Positions 49,901 to 60,059 of a stretch of 64,000 bases of DNA are shown in pieces; position 1 is the stretch's first letter; the number at the start of each line of letters is the position of its first letter. The stretch comes from Nipponacmea schrenckii (lineage: Eukaryota > Mollusca > Gastropoda > Lottiidae). The notes under the pieces are model-generated. The model searched no databases. It was not told the origin of the DNA and worked only from the letters and a program-made list of their open reading frames with translations. Position numbers and translations under genes: made by a program. The stretch is taken from NCBI GenBank assembly GCA_030562195.1, contig JAUJPP010000003.1:46878602-46942601 (forward strand), given 5' to 3'.

Positions 49901-51706
49901 AGTTTTAATGTGTGAAACATGAATGGGAGCCATAAGCTCAAATGATAAAAATGCATTGTAACTTGAAAACACTTCCTTTACAGTGCACTTTATGTATGTC
50001 AAGGTCACAATACAATGTATACTATTACATTGTTAATGTTTGATTTTAAACAGTGGTTACCCGTTTTTAATATTTATTATACAGGTATACATATTCTGCA
50101 TGCTGTCCAATTTCTTGCTTTCCAGCAACTGAATCTATCAGGTGGCATTGGCACACTACCAAATAATATCTTATTACATTGTTACAAATCAAAACTATGC
50201 AATATTTTGCTGTTAAAACTTGCTCAATTTATTGCATTCCATGCTTTTAGATTTTAAGCAGATTTATTCAATTATTTATTTGTGTATCAGCAAAAAGCTT
50301 CAATTTTTTTTGTACTGATATTTATTTATATATAACTTATGTAAATTTATGAAAATAGACAATACTAAGTCTACCAACTTATATGTTGACAATGTAGAAT
50401 AGGGCTTGGTCCAGTTATCAATAAATATTATGTGCATTCTTGCCAAACCATGCTACCTAAGCAAACTTTCCAAATCTATTTAGAATTTAGTCGAAACTAT
50501 TAGTTCATATTATAAGATGCTATCCGCCCTTATAACTTACAAACTGGAGGCAGCGATTTTAGTTAGGGCAAATTTTAGAGTTTATTTACATTGTGCAATT
50601 ATTAATTACTCCTGAATTAATATATAGAGTCAATTAACTTATACAAAACAATGTATAAGAAGGGAATTTGAAGTTTATTTCACATTTCATTGCTTTCATT
50701 AGGAATACATCAGTTATTAGTATTGATAATCAAGCAATGCAGGACACTTGATTTTCTAATAAGCATCAAGTTTATTCTCTTGCTTATGAAATCTTTCTTA
50801 ATAAATATTACCTCTATAAAAATGTGCATCAATATTTATAGTCGAGTATAAGTAGACATTATTACCTCAAACTATTAAATTGTTACAAAAACTGTTGCAT
50901 AACATCAACTTCATACCTTCGTTTGCATTAGTTCCCTTTCCCATTTTTTTCAATACATGTACAAGAACTGTGTTAGTTTATATTATTCAGTATATCACCT
51001 TACATATTGTTGTTTATTTTATTTTATAAGCATTTTAATATATTTTGTTATTGGTAGGCAAAGTTTTTTGTAATTTATGTTAGCAACCATTCTCGAGTGA
51101 TTATGACTGTAGCTATTTTGTGCAGATTTTAAAAAACAGTTCATTTTCTCAAAACAGTGAAAAATTTTTCTCTCTTGAATTTATTGAATTTGTTTTGTTA
51201 CTAATATCATAAACCCATGGTTGTATAAATATCATATCCTAACTTTATCATTGCTATATACATTAATGTGTTATTATTTACATTTTCTTGATATACATAT
51301 TACATATATTATTACTTATATAATTACTTATATATATTTGACAAATGATATAAAAGTATTAATAAAATTCATGTGTTATATTTTACATGCCCATTATATC
51401 CAAGCGAATTCCTTCTGATTGGGCTGAAATTTGTGGATTAACCAGATATAGGAGGTTTTGTTTCAAATAAATCATGCAAATATTGATTATTGATTTCGAC
51501 CAGGTAGTGAACAATTTAGAAAATTTTGTTTGACCACTAGAGATTAGGGTGGTTGAAAGGTAACTAGTTAATATTGAACAGAATGCACTGCCAGAGGGTT
51601 AAAGTGGTGTTCATTATTGTAAGGGTCAATATGTTAAAATAATAATACATAATACTTCTAACATAGACCTAAAAGTCGAAAAAGTTATAGGCCTATATAT
51701 AATATA
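49901..51706. other. AT-rich intergenic spacer
   Basis: No gene-like frame has family resemblance. The only structure seen is 51533-51625, which is related to 60940-61015 (see repeat entry). Confidence 0.6.
51533..51625 (+). repeat. Dispersed repeat, copy A (related to 60940-61015)
   Basis: Shares AGAGATTAGGGTGGTTGAAAG-type sequence, then TAAC-AGTTA, TTCA/TTGAACA, GCACTG-CA-AGGGTTAAAGT and a GTTCATTATTGTAAG / GATTACAAGTATTG tail with 60940-61015 in the same orientation. The two are diverged, with several small indels. Confidence 0.6.
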
Positions 51707-52072
51707 CGGTGGCTCACATACAACATCTTAACTTTTAATTTTGAATTAAAAACTTTTACTTTTCACCTAGGTGAAAATTAATTTTCAATTAAAAACTTCA
51801 ATTTTCACCATGGTGAAAATAATTTCCACCAAGGTGATAATTCAACGAATAAATAATTAAAAACTTCGATTTTCACCTTGGTGAAAATTATTTTCACCTA
51901 GGTGATATTTCAAGGAATAAATAACCTGAGTTCTGAAAGCACTTTTTATACTCCCACATTACGCCCACATTATAATGTGGTTGTATATTGTCATCACCCC
52001 TGTCCTGTCCTGTCCGTCTGTCCTTCCGTCAGTCAGTCGGTCTCTGTCGGTCCGTCCGCCCGTCCACAATTG

Positions 52073-52626
52073 CTTGTGAACACAATAGAGACTACAGTTT
52101 TAATCAGATTTGAATGAAACTTGCTGTGATCATTTATATTGATGAGATCTTGTACAAGTTCGAAATTGGCGATTTTTCGATAAATGTTTTTTGAGTTATT
52201 GCACTTGACTTAGCCAAAACGCGTCAAAATTGGCTTGTGAAGGCGATAGAGACTACAGTTTTCATCAGATTTGAATGAAACTTGCTGTGATCATTTATAT
52301 TGATGAGATCTTGGACAAATTCGAAATTGGCGATTTTTCGATGAATGGTTTTTGAGTTATTGCACTTGACTTAGTCAAAACGCGTCAAAATTGGCTTGTG
52401 ACCGCGATAGAGACTACAGTTTTCATCAGATTTGAATGATATTTGGTGTGATCATTGAAGTTGATGTCATCTTGGTCAAATTCGAAATTGACGTTTCGAT
52501 ATACTGTTTTTGAGTTATTGCACTTGGCTTAGTCAAAACGCGGCTTGTGATTGCGATAGACAATACAGTTTTCATCTGATTTTAATGAAATTTGGTGTGA
52601 ACATTTATATTGACGAGAACTTGGAT
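52073..52626. repeat. Tandem repeat, 161-bp unit, about 3.5 copies, inside the palindrome-array element
   Basis: Copies start with CTTGTGA at 52073, 52234, 52395 and 52544 (periods 161, 161, 149; the last is truncated). Each unit carries GATAGAGACTACAGTTTTCA, TTGAATGAAACTTGCTGTGA, GAAATTGGCGATTTTTCGAT and GAGTTATTGCACTTGACTTA. It is preceded at about 52000-52065 by a TCCGTCCGTC-type pyrimidine-rich stretch. Confidence 0.9.
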
Positions 52627-52712
52627 TAGACCTAAATAATCTTAGATTTTATCCTGTGTTAAAACAGAAAATATATTTTAAAGTGGGCGTATCTTGCTAG
52701 GCAACCACTTGT

Positions 52713-52800
52713 TTAGGGTGGTGAATGGCTCAGTTGTTAGCGTAGAGTTGGACTGTCATCTGCTTGGCGAATAGGTTCGAATCCCGATCGGTGTTAGAAA
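52713..52800 (+). repeat. tRNA-derived SINE head
   Basis: TGGCTCAGTTGTTAGCG fits a tRNA A box, and 52 bp downstream GGTTCGAATCCC is a perfect B box. A GTC sits where the anticodon would be, hinting at a tRNA-Asp-type ancestor. The acceptor and T stems do not pair properly, so this is not a functional tRNA but a Pol III promoter of a SINE. Confidence 0.7.
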
Positions 52801-53544
52801 AAAATGTAGTCTGATTCCTAGGCCAATACTTTCCCGAAACTACGAGAAAGAAGTTTCCCTCCCCCCTATCCCAAATCAAACTTGTCCAAGATCTTATGGG
52901 TATAATCCTACACGCAAAATTTTACTAAAATCCAACCAAAACGAAAATTGAAGTTTTGAATTATTTATTCCTTGAATTATCACCTAGGTGAAAATAATTT
53001 CCACCAAGGTGAAAATTAAAGTTTTGAATTATTTATTACTTGAATTATCACCTCTAGGTGAAAATTATTTCAACCATGGTGGAAATTGAAGTTTTTAATT
53101 ATTTAAATCGTTGAATTATCACCTTGGTGGAAATTATTTTCACCATGGTGAAAATTGAAGTTTTGAATTAAAAATTAATTTTCACCTAGGTGAAAAGTAA
53201 AAGTTTTTAAATCAAAATTAAAAGTTAAAATGTCGTATGTGAGCCACCGTAATAATAGGCCTACCGGATATAGAAATACTTATTATAGCAATTTAATACA
53301 CAAAATTCCATTGCATAAGTTTGTATATAACATATCAATATATGAAACTTTTTACAATGAGCATATTATTAAACGAAACAGGTTTTTTTTAAAAACATTT
53401 TATAACTTTTGGTTATGAAGCATATATACATACAACAGTTTTGTAAGTGTCTATATCATGAAATGTATAAATGTCCTAATATGATTATTCATTCAAATGA
53501 GATGCTGGATAAAACATATAATTATATTTCACAAGCACTGATTT

Positions 53545-53940
53545 CTAATTAAAATGCTTTTTACAAACATCACGTTGGTAAGGTCTCTATCCAGTATGTA
53601 TTCTCTTGTGATCATTAGGATGGTTTTTCTGTTTAAAACACTTTTTATAAACATCACAATGATAGATTTTTTCTCCAGTATGTGTTCACTATTTGTTTTT
53701 ACAAACATCAGATTAGTGTTGTTTATCTACAGTATGTATTTCCATGTGGGCCTTAAAATGATTTGTCTGAGTAAAACACATTTTACAAACATCACAATTG
53801 TAAGGTTTTTTCTACAGTATATATTTTCATATGATCTTTAAAATGACTTGCCTCAGTAAAACACAGAAAATAGCAGTAGTATAGTATCTTCTTTCAAACA
53901 TCACATTGGTAAGCTTTCTCTCTAATTGAATTATCACGTG
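53545..53940 (-). pseudogene. Decayed C2H2 zinc-finger array
   Basis: The minus strand reads repeated finger units, the clearest being EKPYNCDVCKMCFTQTNHFK then AHMEIHTVDK (about 53840-53740). Neighbouring units keep C-DVCK, H---H and a linker resembling THTGEK (rc of TTTTCTCCAGT near 53668). At least four fingers at about 84-bp spacing are visible. Frameshifts, a lost Cys and broken linkers (TVEK, LERK) show it is a pseudogene or the tail of a decayed gene. Confidence 0.75.
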
Positions 53941-54312
53941 ATCTTTAACTGTTCATACCAAAATTGAGGGATATAGTTTCCATATGTTGTTAAGTAATCA
54001 TTACATGTATATAAATTTTTTCACTATACAAATCATGAAATTAAAATGTGAAATTGCATAGATGTAAAATTATTTTGGAAGGCTTGATATAAAAGTATAT
54101 TTGGATTTAAATGATATACAAATCTTAAAAGGCTTGATAACCAGTAATTCAATCAAACATAAACTGCACAACAGTGACGGACGTTCAGTTAACAATCTTT
54201 CATTAGCTGTTTTTTAGCTTTTGCACCTTGGCTTAGGTCAGATGAATCGATGTTTATAATGGATTGATATATGTTTAGAGTTGAAAGATTTAATATTACC
54301 TCTGGGGATATG

Positions 54313-54401
54313 GTCAAAATGGTCCCAAACCAAAATGGACCCTAGTCAAAATGGCCCAACAAGTCAAAATGGCCCCTGAAAAAATAGTCAAAATGGCCCC
54401 A
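54313..54401 (+). repeat. Short tandem repeat, GTCAAAATGGCCC
   Basis: Five imperfect copies of an 18-20 bp unit (GGTCAAAATGGTCCC, CCAAAATGGACCC, GTCAAAATGGCCC and so on). Confidence 0.8.
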
Positions 54402-54564
54402 AAAATTACTCTTTGGTTTATACAGAGTTCTTGTTAATTGCCTGTGAAAAATTTTTGTAACATTATAACATCGAAATTAAAATGTTAAAAGTTTCAAAAC
54501 GTCTGAAATCCATGGAATAATGGATCGCTGCAACGTGGTATGGTATGATAGGAGGTATTCTTAG

Positions 54565-55113
54565 TTTTTTTTTTTAATATTCAAGTTAGTAACTTGAATT
54601 TTCAAGTTAGTAACTTGAATTTTCAAGTTAGTATCTTGAATTTTCAAGTTAGTATCATACTATACCCACCCATTCCAACTAGCATACATCCTATCATACC
54701 ATACCCACCCATTCCAACTAGCTTATCTCCTATCATACCATACGCACCCACTACAACTGGCCTACCATACAATCTACCAATTCCACTAATACCTCCCATC
54801 ATACCATACCCACCCTTTCCAACTAGCATACCTCCTATCATACCATACCCACCCATTACAACTGGCCTATCATACAATCTACCAATTCCACTAAGTAACC
54901 TTCCTTCATACCATGCCCACCCATTCCAACTGGCCTATCATACAATCTACCAATTCCACTAAGAATACCTCCTATCATACCATACCCACCCATTCCACTA
55001 AGCATGCATCCCATCATACAAGTTAGTAACTTGAAAATTCAAGATACTAACTTGAAAATTCAAATTATTAACTTGAAAATTCAAGTTACTAACTTGAAAA
55101 TTAAAAAAAAAAA
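54565..55113. mobile_element. Foldback-type element: 85-bp inverted arms enclosing a tandem array
   Basis: The left arm (54565-54655) is poly-T followed by repeated TTCAAGTTAGTAACTTGAATT units. The right arm (55019-55113) is its inverse, ending in poly-A. Read as reverse complement, the right arm follows the left almost base for base. CAAGTTAGTAACTTG is itself nearly palindromic. Between the arms is an imperfect array (54656-55018) of roughly 60-bp units with CATCATACCATACCCACCCATTCC-type text. Open frames of up to 122 codons across it are repeat artefacts. Confidence 0.82.
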
Positions 55114-55388
55114 TTGAATGGCCCTATTACGCTTCCGTACAATTCAATGGCTTTTTAATTTGAGGAACAGTTTTTCATTACTTCAAACAAATTACGATTA
55201 GGATCGAGTAAAGTTTCCGTCACACGCCAATTGTTAGGATCTGCAACAACATAACCGAAAGCAATATTTTAAACTAAATGATTTACCACAACTATCATAT
55301 TTTGAGGTTTAAAAAGAAAGTTTTCAGTAACCTCCCCTTAAGTGAATTTTCTGTTAAGAAGGTAAAAATATATTTGTCAACATACAAT

Positions 55389-55404
55389 ATGGCGTCTTCA
55401 ACTG
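55389..55404 (+). CDS. UBFD1: UBFD1 exon 1 (residues 1-5)
   Basis: 16-nt coding part: MASST plus one base, donor ACTG|GTAATT, phase 1, joining exon 2 to read MASSTETADCVE. The ATG sits in AATATGG context. The tiny exon is the least certain part of the model, since an alternative upstream start cannot be excluded. Confidence 0.72.
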
Positions 55405-58400
55405 GTAATTTTTTCTATGCATATGATATTTGTTTAACTGAGGCGTGATTAATGTTTTAGCACATAATGGAGTTTCATAAGTATAATTCGGCCAAATTCT
55501 AAAACCACACAGTCTTGATTTGAACCGAGTAACATTGTATACTCCAGCCGAGAGTCTAGACGTATCAACTTGGAGATTTAGAAAAATGGAAAATCCACTG
55601 AGTCATTCTATTTGTAATAATTTTCGTGGATCTCATCAAAAAAAAAAACCGTAATGAATAAATCAATTGAAATTTAACTGAAAGAAAATCCAAATGCCCA
55701 AAAAATAGTAAATTCTGATGTATTTTATGTTTACCAAAAACAAGGGACATTGAAGTTGATGTTTTTCTGTTCTCGTTATTGTAATTAATCAAACATCTTT
55801 CAGAAACAGCAGATTGTGTTGAATCCAATTTAGAAGATATTAAAACAGACAGTATAGAATGTGCTAATAATCAAAGTGGAGATACATCTACACCAGGTAC
55901 ACAAGAAAATGATCCTGGTGGATGTTTGACAGATACTGGTAAAATAGTTGTACAAGAAACAGGTACCAGTATAGTCTTGATCTATTTACATTTAAATTTT
56001 CACTTCCAACTAATGCAATCGTGAATTTTTATTTATTATCAATTCGTGAATGTCATTCAGCTTGTCTAGAACTCTATCTTACAGGGACATGTTCGCCATT
56101 CCATGGGTGGGTTTAAAAGCCTACCGCCAACCGCTGTCAACCATGGGAAAATAATGCTTTTCGTTGAATCTTTCTTCCACCTTTAAGAATATTTTCAAAA
56201 TTAATCAGCGCTATCTTTTTCTTTAGGCCTAAATGTTCTGTATTTGGACACCTGATTTTTGCAAGTGCTGGAAGTGTGCTTCCAGTCTTGGTGAAGCTTT
56301 TTATCAACTAAATATACTTCTGATTTGGTTGGATTAAGAGGAGGAGCATTCGCAAGGATTAATTTTGAAAAAATTCTTAAAGGTGGAAGAAAGATTCCAT
56401 GCTTGTTATATTTGTTATAGATTACACATCTTTATACAACTTCATATTGGGAGAGCTGATAGAAAGAGAAAGTGAAATGTTTATTATGAAGTATATTTGA
56501 ATGGATTATGCAATTTTTGTTTTGTAGTCACTTCTGATGACTATTTACTTATATTCAAGACAAAAAGTAAACTCTTAAAATAGTGAACTATGGCCTCTAA
56601 GCTTATGAACTGTAGTATTGGTGTTTAGTTTGTTGAAGTTAGCAGGATGAATAGTGATATCAACTTTAATACTTAATTGTAAAGCCTTCTTATTTTCTCT
56701 GTTTAATATTGCAGATAGAAGTAATGCTGAGAAAGTGGATTTTAAAATTATATATAATAAAGCAAAATATGATGTTAGTTTTTCTCTAGATAATACCATA
56801 CATCAACTTAAACAACATGTACAAGGGTTAACAGGTACTCACTGTTATATTTATAGATACAGATAGAAATTAAAGCGCATCAGGCCTCATTATATGTTAT
56901 AACAAATAATTTATAAGATATCTACTTGTACTACTGATATCCATTATATTAATGTGTGATCACTTTATATGAATTCAAGATTTTATTTTGTTTCTGTAAT
57001 ATTGTGAAGGAATCAAAGAAGACATTTAATTTTTAAAAAATAGCTTTTGTTATAAATATGATGTCTTATATTTTCTCTATTTACAGGAGTTCCCCATGCT
57101 ATGCAAAAACTAATGTACAGGGGTCTTGCCAAAGATGAATGCACTCTGCGTGAATTAAATGTTACAAAGGGAGCTAAAATTATGGTAGTAGGATCTACGT
57201 TAAATGATGTTTTATCTGTCAGTGCACCATCTAAACAGGAACTTGCTGAGGCAGCCAAAGCTGAAGCCTCAAGTAAAGAACCTTTAAGTGAAATGAAGGT
57301 AAATATAATAACAAGACCAATGCAAACAGCCTCTTTTGAAAGTTCTGCTATAACAGTAAAGAATAGGCAGGCAGCCATTATCACTACATAAATGTGAAAT
57401 TACAGAAGTAAAGGGTCTGAGCGGAATTTACCCTTCATCACCACGAGACAGATTCAACTGAAAATACAGAGGATTGATGAATGTACTCTATGCACCATGC
57501 CTCTTCAATAAGGCTTATTAGTGATATCCTGATTGTATCCGACAAACAATAAGCAATAGTGTATAAAGCAAACCAAAATTTGATTTAATGATTTAAAAAG
57601 CCTGCCATTTTGTTTTTGTTGGTTTTGTGTTTAATCTTATATATTTTGATTTTGTTCTCAGCCACAAAAATTGTATCATATTTGATCATTACCCAATTTC
57701 TTATTATGGCCCATCAGTAATTCCATTTACTGATTATGGCTTGTTCATCTACACATACGTAGACTAGACTAGTATGTTTGGTTTTTTAAATTTGACTACA
57801 TATCAAAAAAGGGTACTGTCAACACCTGTTTTAAATTGACTTGCCTATATTTTGCTATCAAGAATAATGTTGAGTTGATTCAATGTCAAGGTTCAAAGTT
57901 AGAGGAGAGAGTCAATTCTAAACATTTCTAATATTTTCAGCAACACAAAAAAGTTTTAGATAAATATGGCAAACCTGAGGATGCCCATCCTGGTGTAAAA
58001 AACCGTAAAGATCCTTTGCCACATGTCCCCTTATCAGGAATGTATAATAAGTCCGGTGGAAAGGTTAGATTAACATTTAAACTAGAATCTGATCAACTCT
58101 GGATTGGAACAAAAGGTAAGAATCACATTGTTACTCTTACTCTTCAATGAAATATTTAAAACAACGTGTGTTGTCTTTTCATTTTCTTTGTCTTGAGTAC
58201 TGCAAGCCGTACACATTTAAGTTTCAAAGGTAATTGTAAACCTAGAAAGAGGTTAAGCGTGTGCCCAGGTATGGTATTAAAGAATATCACTATGATACGG
58301 CATGTTTTAAGTCTTTATTTATGTTCATTTTGTTATGTTGTTTATGTACATATGTTTTATATGATATTATATTTTTTAGAAAGAACAGATAAGATACCTA

Positions 58401-59141
58401 TGAACTCGATAAAAGCTGTAGTCAGTGAACCTATTAAAGGCCATGAAGAATATCACTTAATGGTGAGTTGTGTCTCCAGGACTACTGGCAATTCTTATAG
58501 GCTTGAATTTATCAAATTTATTTTAACATAGCTGTTTGGAAGTCTACATGTTCTTGGTAGAATTGGTTTACTATAATTATATCATGCAGACTTATTTCAT
58601 ATGATATAAAATCCTCAATAGGGCTGCTTTCTTGAAATAGGAGTGGAGGTGAACTATGAAATGGTTATCATGGTTATATTGTACAATATTGTTAACTCAA
58701 CACAATTATATGGATAACAATTACTTTAATAAATAACTTGCAACGTTTCGACAAAGGTACTTCCGTCTTTATCAAGCAATGATAATGAAGCATTGCTTGA
58801 TTAAGACGGAAGTACCTTCGTCGAAACGTCGCAAGTTATTTATTAAAGTAATTGTTATCCATATAATTGTGTTGAGTTAATTATTACCCAGTTACTAAAT
58901 GCCATTGAAAGAAGTTAGAATATTGTTCTAGATTATAAAATTCTTCTTGGTTTTTGAAAATTAATTGTTATTAGATTAGATCATATTCATCGACTCATTT
59001 TAAAAAGTTTCCGCCTTTTCTCTATTTCAGGGAATTCAATTAGGCCCTACAGAAGCATCTAGACTCTGGATTTATTGGGTTCCTGCACAATATGTTGATT
59101 CCGTCAAAGATGCCATATTAGGAAAATGGCAATTTTTCTGA
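55389..59141 (+). CDS. UBFD1: UBFD1 homologue: ubiquitin-like-domain protein (7 coding exons, 291 aa)
   Basis: Joined exons: 55389-55404, 55804-55962, 56715-56834, 57087-57298, 57941-58115, 58380-58462, 59031-59141 (876 nt). The N-terminal 58 residues are acidic, Ser/Thr-rich and poorly conserved. Residues 66-140 form the ubiquitin-like domain (VDFKIIYNKAKYDV; VPHAMQKLMYRGLAKDECTL; VTKGAKIMVVGSTLNDVL). Residues about 170-291 are the signature UBFD1 C-terminal domain (VPLSGMYNKSGGKVRLTFKL; DQLWIGTKERTDKIP; VVSEPIKGHEEYHLM; QLGPTEASRLWIYWVP; ILGKWQFF). Length is close to the human protein. The family has been linked to polyubiquitin binding, but its biochemical role is poorly defined. All splice phases agree. 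Confidence 0.95.
55804..55962 (+). CDS. UBFD1: UBFD1 exon 2 (residues 6-59)
   Basis: Encodes ETADCVESNLEDIKTDSIEC then ANNQSGDTSTPGTQENDPGG and CLTDTGKIVVQET, an acidic N-terminal tail. Acceptor TTTCAG|AA, donor G|GTACCA, phase 1. Confidence 0.85.
56166..56397. mobile_element. MITE-like inverted-repeat element, UBFD1 intron 2
   Basis: About 41-bp inverted ends: GAATCTTTCTTCCACCTTTA onward at 56166, and its inverse ending GGTGGAAGAAAGATTC at 56397, with one or two mismatches. The 150-bp interior includes a small hairpin (CTGGAAGTGTGCTTCCAG). I see no clear target duplication, so the family is open. Confidence 0.72.
56715..56834 (+). CDS. UBFD1: UBFD1 exon 3 (residues 59-99, ubiquitin-like domain)
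   Basis: Encodes (D)RSNAEKVDFKIIYNKAKYD then VSFSLDNTIHQLKQHVQGLT, the first half of the ubiquitin-like fold. Acceptor TTGCAG|AT, donor ACAG|GTACTC, phase 1. Confidence 0.94.
57087..57298 (+). CDS. UBFD1: UBFD1 exon 4 (residues 99-169, ubiquitin-like domain end)
   Basis: Encodes GVPHAMQKLMYRGLAKDECT then LRELNVTKGAKIMVVGSTLN and DVLSVSAPSKQELAEAAKAE. It corresponds closely to the human segment from LPPAMQKVMYKGL to STINDVLAV. Acceptor TTACAG|GA, donor AAG|GTAAAT. Confidence 0.96.
57941..58115 (+). CDS. UBFD1: UBFD1 exon 5 (residues 170-228)
   Basis: Encodes QHKKVLDKYGKPEDAHPGVK then NRKDPLPHVPLSGMYNKSGG and KVRLTFKLESDQLWIGTK, the hallmark UBFD1 C-terminal domain. Acceptor TTTCAG|CAA, donor G|GTAAGA, phase 1. 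Confidence 0.97.
58380..58462 (+). CDS. UBFD1: UBFD1 exon 6 (residues 228-255)
   Basis: Encodes ERTDKIPMNSIKAVVSEPIK then GHEEYHLM. Acceptor TTTTAG|AA, donor ATG|GTGAGT, phase 0. Confidence 0.96.
58692..58880. mobile_element. Near-perfect 181-bp palindrome flanked by TTAA, UBFD1 intron 6
   Basis: Arms 58696-58780 and 58792-58876 match as inverted repeats with three mismatches over 85 bp around an 11-nt loop. TTAA sits at both ends (58692-58695, 58877-58880). The TTAA target is that of piggyBac-type elements. The arm contains CTTCCGTCTTxATCAAGCAAT and CGAAACGT strings. It would form a long hairpin in RNA. Confidence 0.85.
59031..59141 (+). CDS. UBFD1: UBFD1 exon 7 (residues 256-291 and stop)
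   Basis: Encodes GIQLGPTEASRLWIYWVPAQ then YVDSVKDAILGKWQFF and TGA (59139-59141). The GKWQ-F end is the family C-terminus. Acceptor TTTCAG|GGA. Confidence 0.97.
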   Translation, partial: GIQLGPTEASRLWIYWVPAQYVDSVKDAILGKWQFF

Positions 59142-59512
59142 TTGTCAAAAACTGTTAAAGTGCTTGGTGTATTTCTATCAAAAATGTTTGAAGCTAAAGC
59201 TACTCAGTTCAGTTGATTTATCTTCAATTTCAAAGAGTCATTTACAACTTGCAATCTTCATTTTCTGTAGTTCTAAATGAAGTCTTCGAAATTTACTTTA
59301 ACAATGTGAGGTGGATTTAAATGTTCCAGACAAGCCTTTGTTCTTCAACTATGTAAATAACATTGGCACTAGTAATATGACTTATCTACTCTCTGACAAA
59401 AATTATTGTACAATCTTCAGGTCTGCTTAAAGATATTATGACCTGGAAATTTGATGATGAAATATTTCAAGTTGAAGTTTTCTTTTTCAAATATTTTTTT
59501 TGATGGGATTAT

Positions 59513-60059
59513 AGGCGTTTTTATTGAAGCAACTCGGTTCTAATTTGCTCGGACCATCACGAGGTACAAATCCAAATTCAATAGTATTTCTCTATAAAGC
59601 AGGAAAAAAAATCACATTAATTTCATGTGAAATTGATATCAATAAGAAAAAAAAATCGAAACAAGTAATAGGTCAAGTTCTGAAATACGAAATAGAGAGC
59701 CTACCTAACTACGGCAAGTTCTATATTTTTAAAATAAGACATAAGACTAGGCCCGTCCAGATAGACCTAACACAACCAGTCATCTATCTATCGTCAAGTT
59801 CCTGTACTTTTGATTCATTAAAGTATGTTCAACATAAGTTATCTTAATTGATTACTGTTGATAATAAAAGACATAATTGAAAGTTCATGATTTGAAATGC
59901 AATTTTTTCAGAATTCAGAAAAATCATAACAAAGCACCTCTACCTTTCCTCCGAAGCCGCCATCTTGCTGATCGTATCAAATCGCCGAGATAAACGACTT
60001 GGTTAAATAAACGGACAATTCTCCCTGTGTCGATACAAGTTGCTTAAATAAAAACGCCT
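59513..60059. mobile_element. 547-bp nonautonomous transposon just past UBFD1
   Basis: Inverted ends AGGCGTTTTTATTGAAGCAACT (59513) and its inverse AGTTGCTTAAATAAAAACGCCT-type end at 60059 match at 22 of 24 positions. TAT is present on both sides. The interior contains a 107-codon Met-less open frame on +, plus AATAAA at 59863-59868. The 3-bp duplication would fit PIF/Harbinger-like elements, though the superfamily is uncertain. Confidence 0.7.
59863..59868 (+). terminator. First canonical AATAAA after UBFD1, inside a transposon
   Basis: No AATAAA occurs between the UBFD1 stop and this site. The next are at 60483-60488 and 60542-60547. Use of this site is inference. Confidence 0.35.

Larger units (their letters stand above)
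51707..53249. mobile_element. 1.5 kb transposon with long inverted ends carrying CACCWWGGTG palindrome arrays
   Basis: The outer ends are inverted: CGGTGGCTCACATAC at 51707 and GTATGTGAGCCACCG ending at 53249, each bordered by TA, as for a TA target duplication. The inverted similarity runs about 200 bp inward. Both arms carry evenly repeated CACCWWGGTG: left at 51764, 51806, 51827, 51874, 51895; right at 52981, 53002, near 53050, 53074, 53121, 53142 and 53193. They are embedded in TTTTAATT/AAAACTT spacers. The middle has 161-bp tandem repeats and a tRNA-like head. No transposase frame is present. Confidence 0.82.

Noticed and set aside
52713..52800. A functional tRNA gene
   Set aside because: A and B boxes are present, but the T and acceptor stems do not pair; better explained as a SINE head.
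54594..54962. A 122-codon Pro/Ile/Tyr-rich frame
   Set aside because: Translation of the tandem array inside the foldback element; open on both strands.
58692..58880. A hammerhead ribozyme, suggested by the CGAAACGTCG string in the palindrome
   Set aside because: The required CTGATGA core is absent (only ATGATAATGAAG at the loop), so no hammerhead fold can form.
59524..59847. A 107-codon frame downstream of UBFD1
   Set aside because: It contains no methionine, opens right after an in-frame TAG, and lies inside an inverted-repeat transposon.
59955..59972. Minus-strand AAGATGGCGGCTTCGG, like a Kozak start with a donor soon after
   Set aside because: Only seven codons before a stop or weak donor (AAG|GTAGAG), inside the 547-bp transposon; no partner exon seen.
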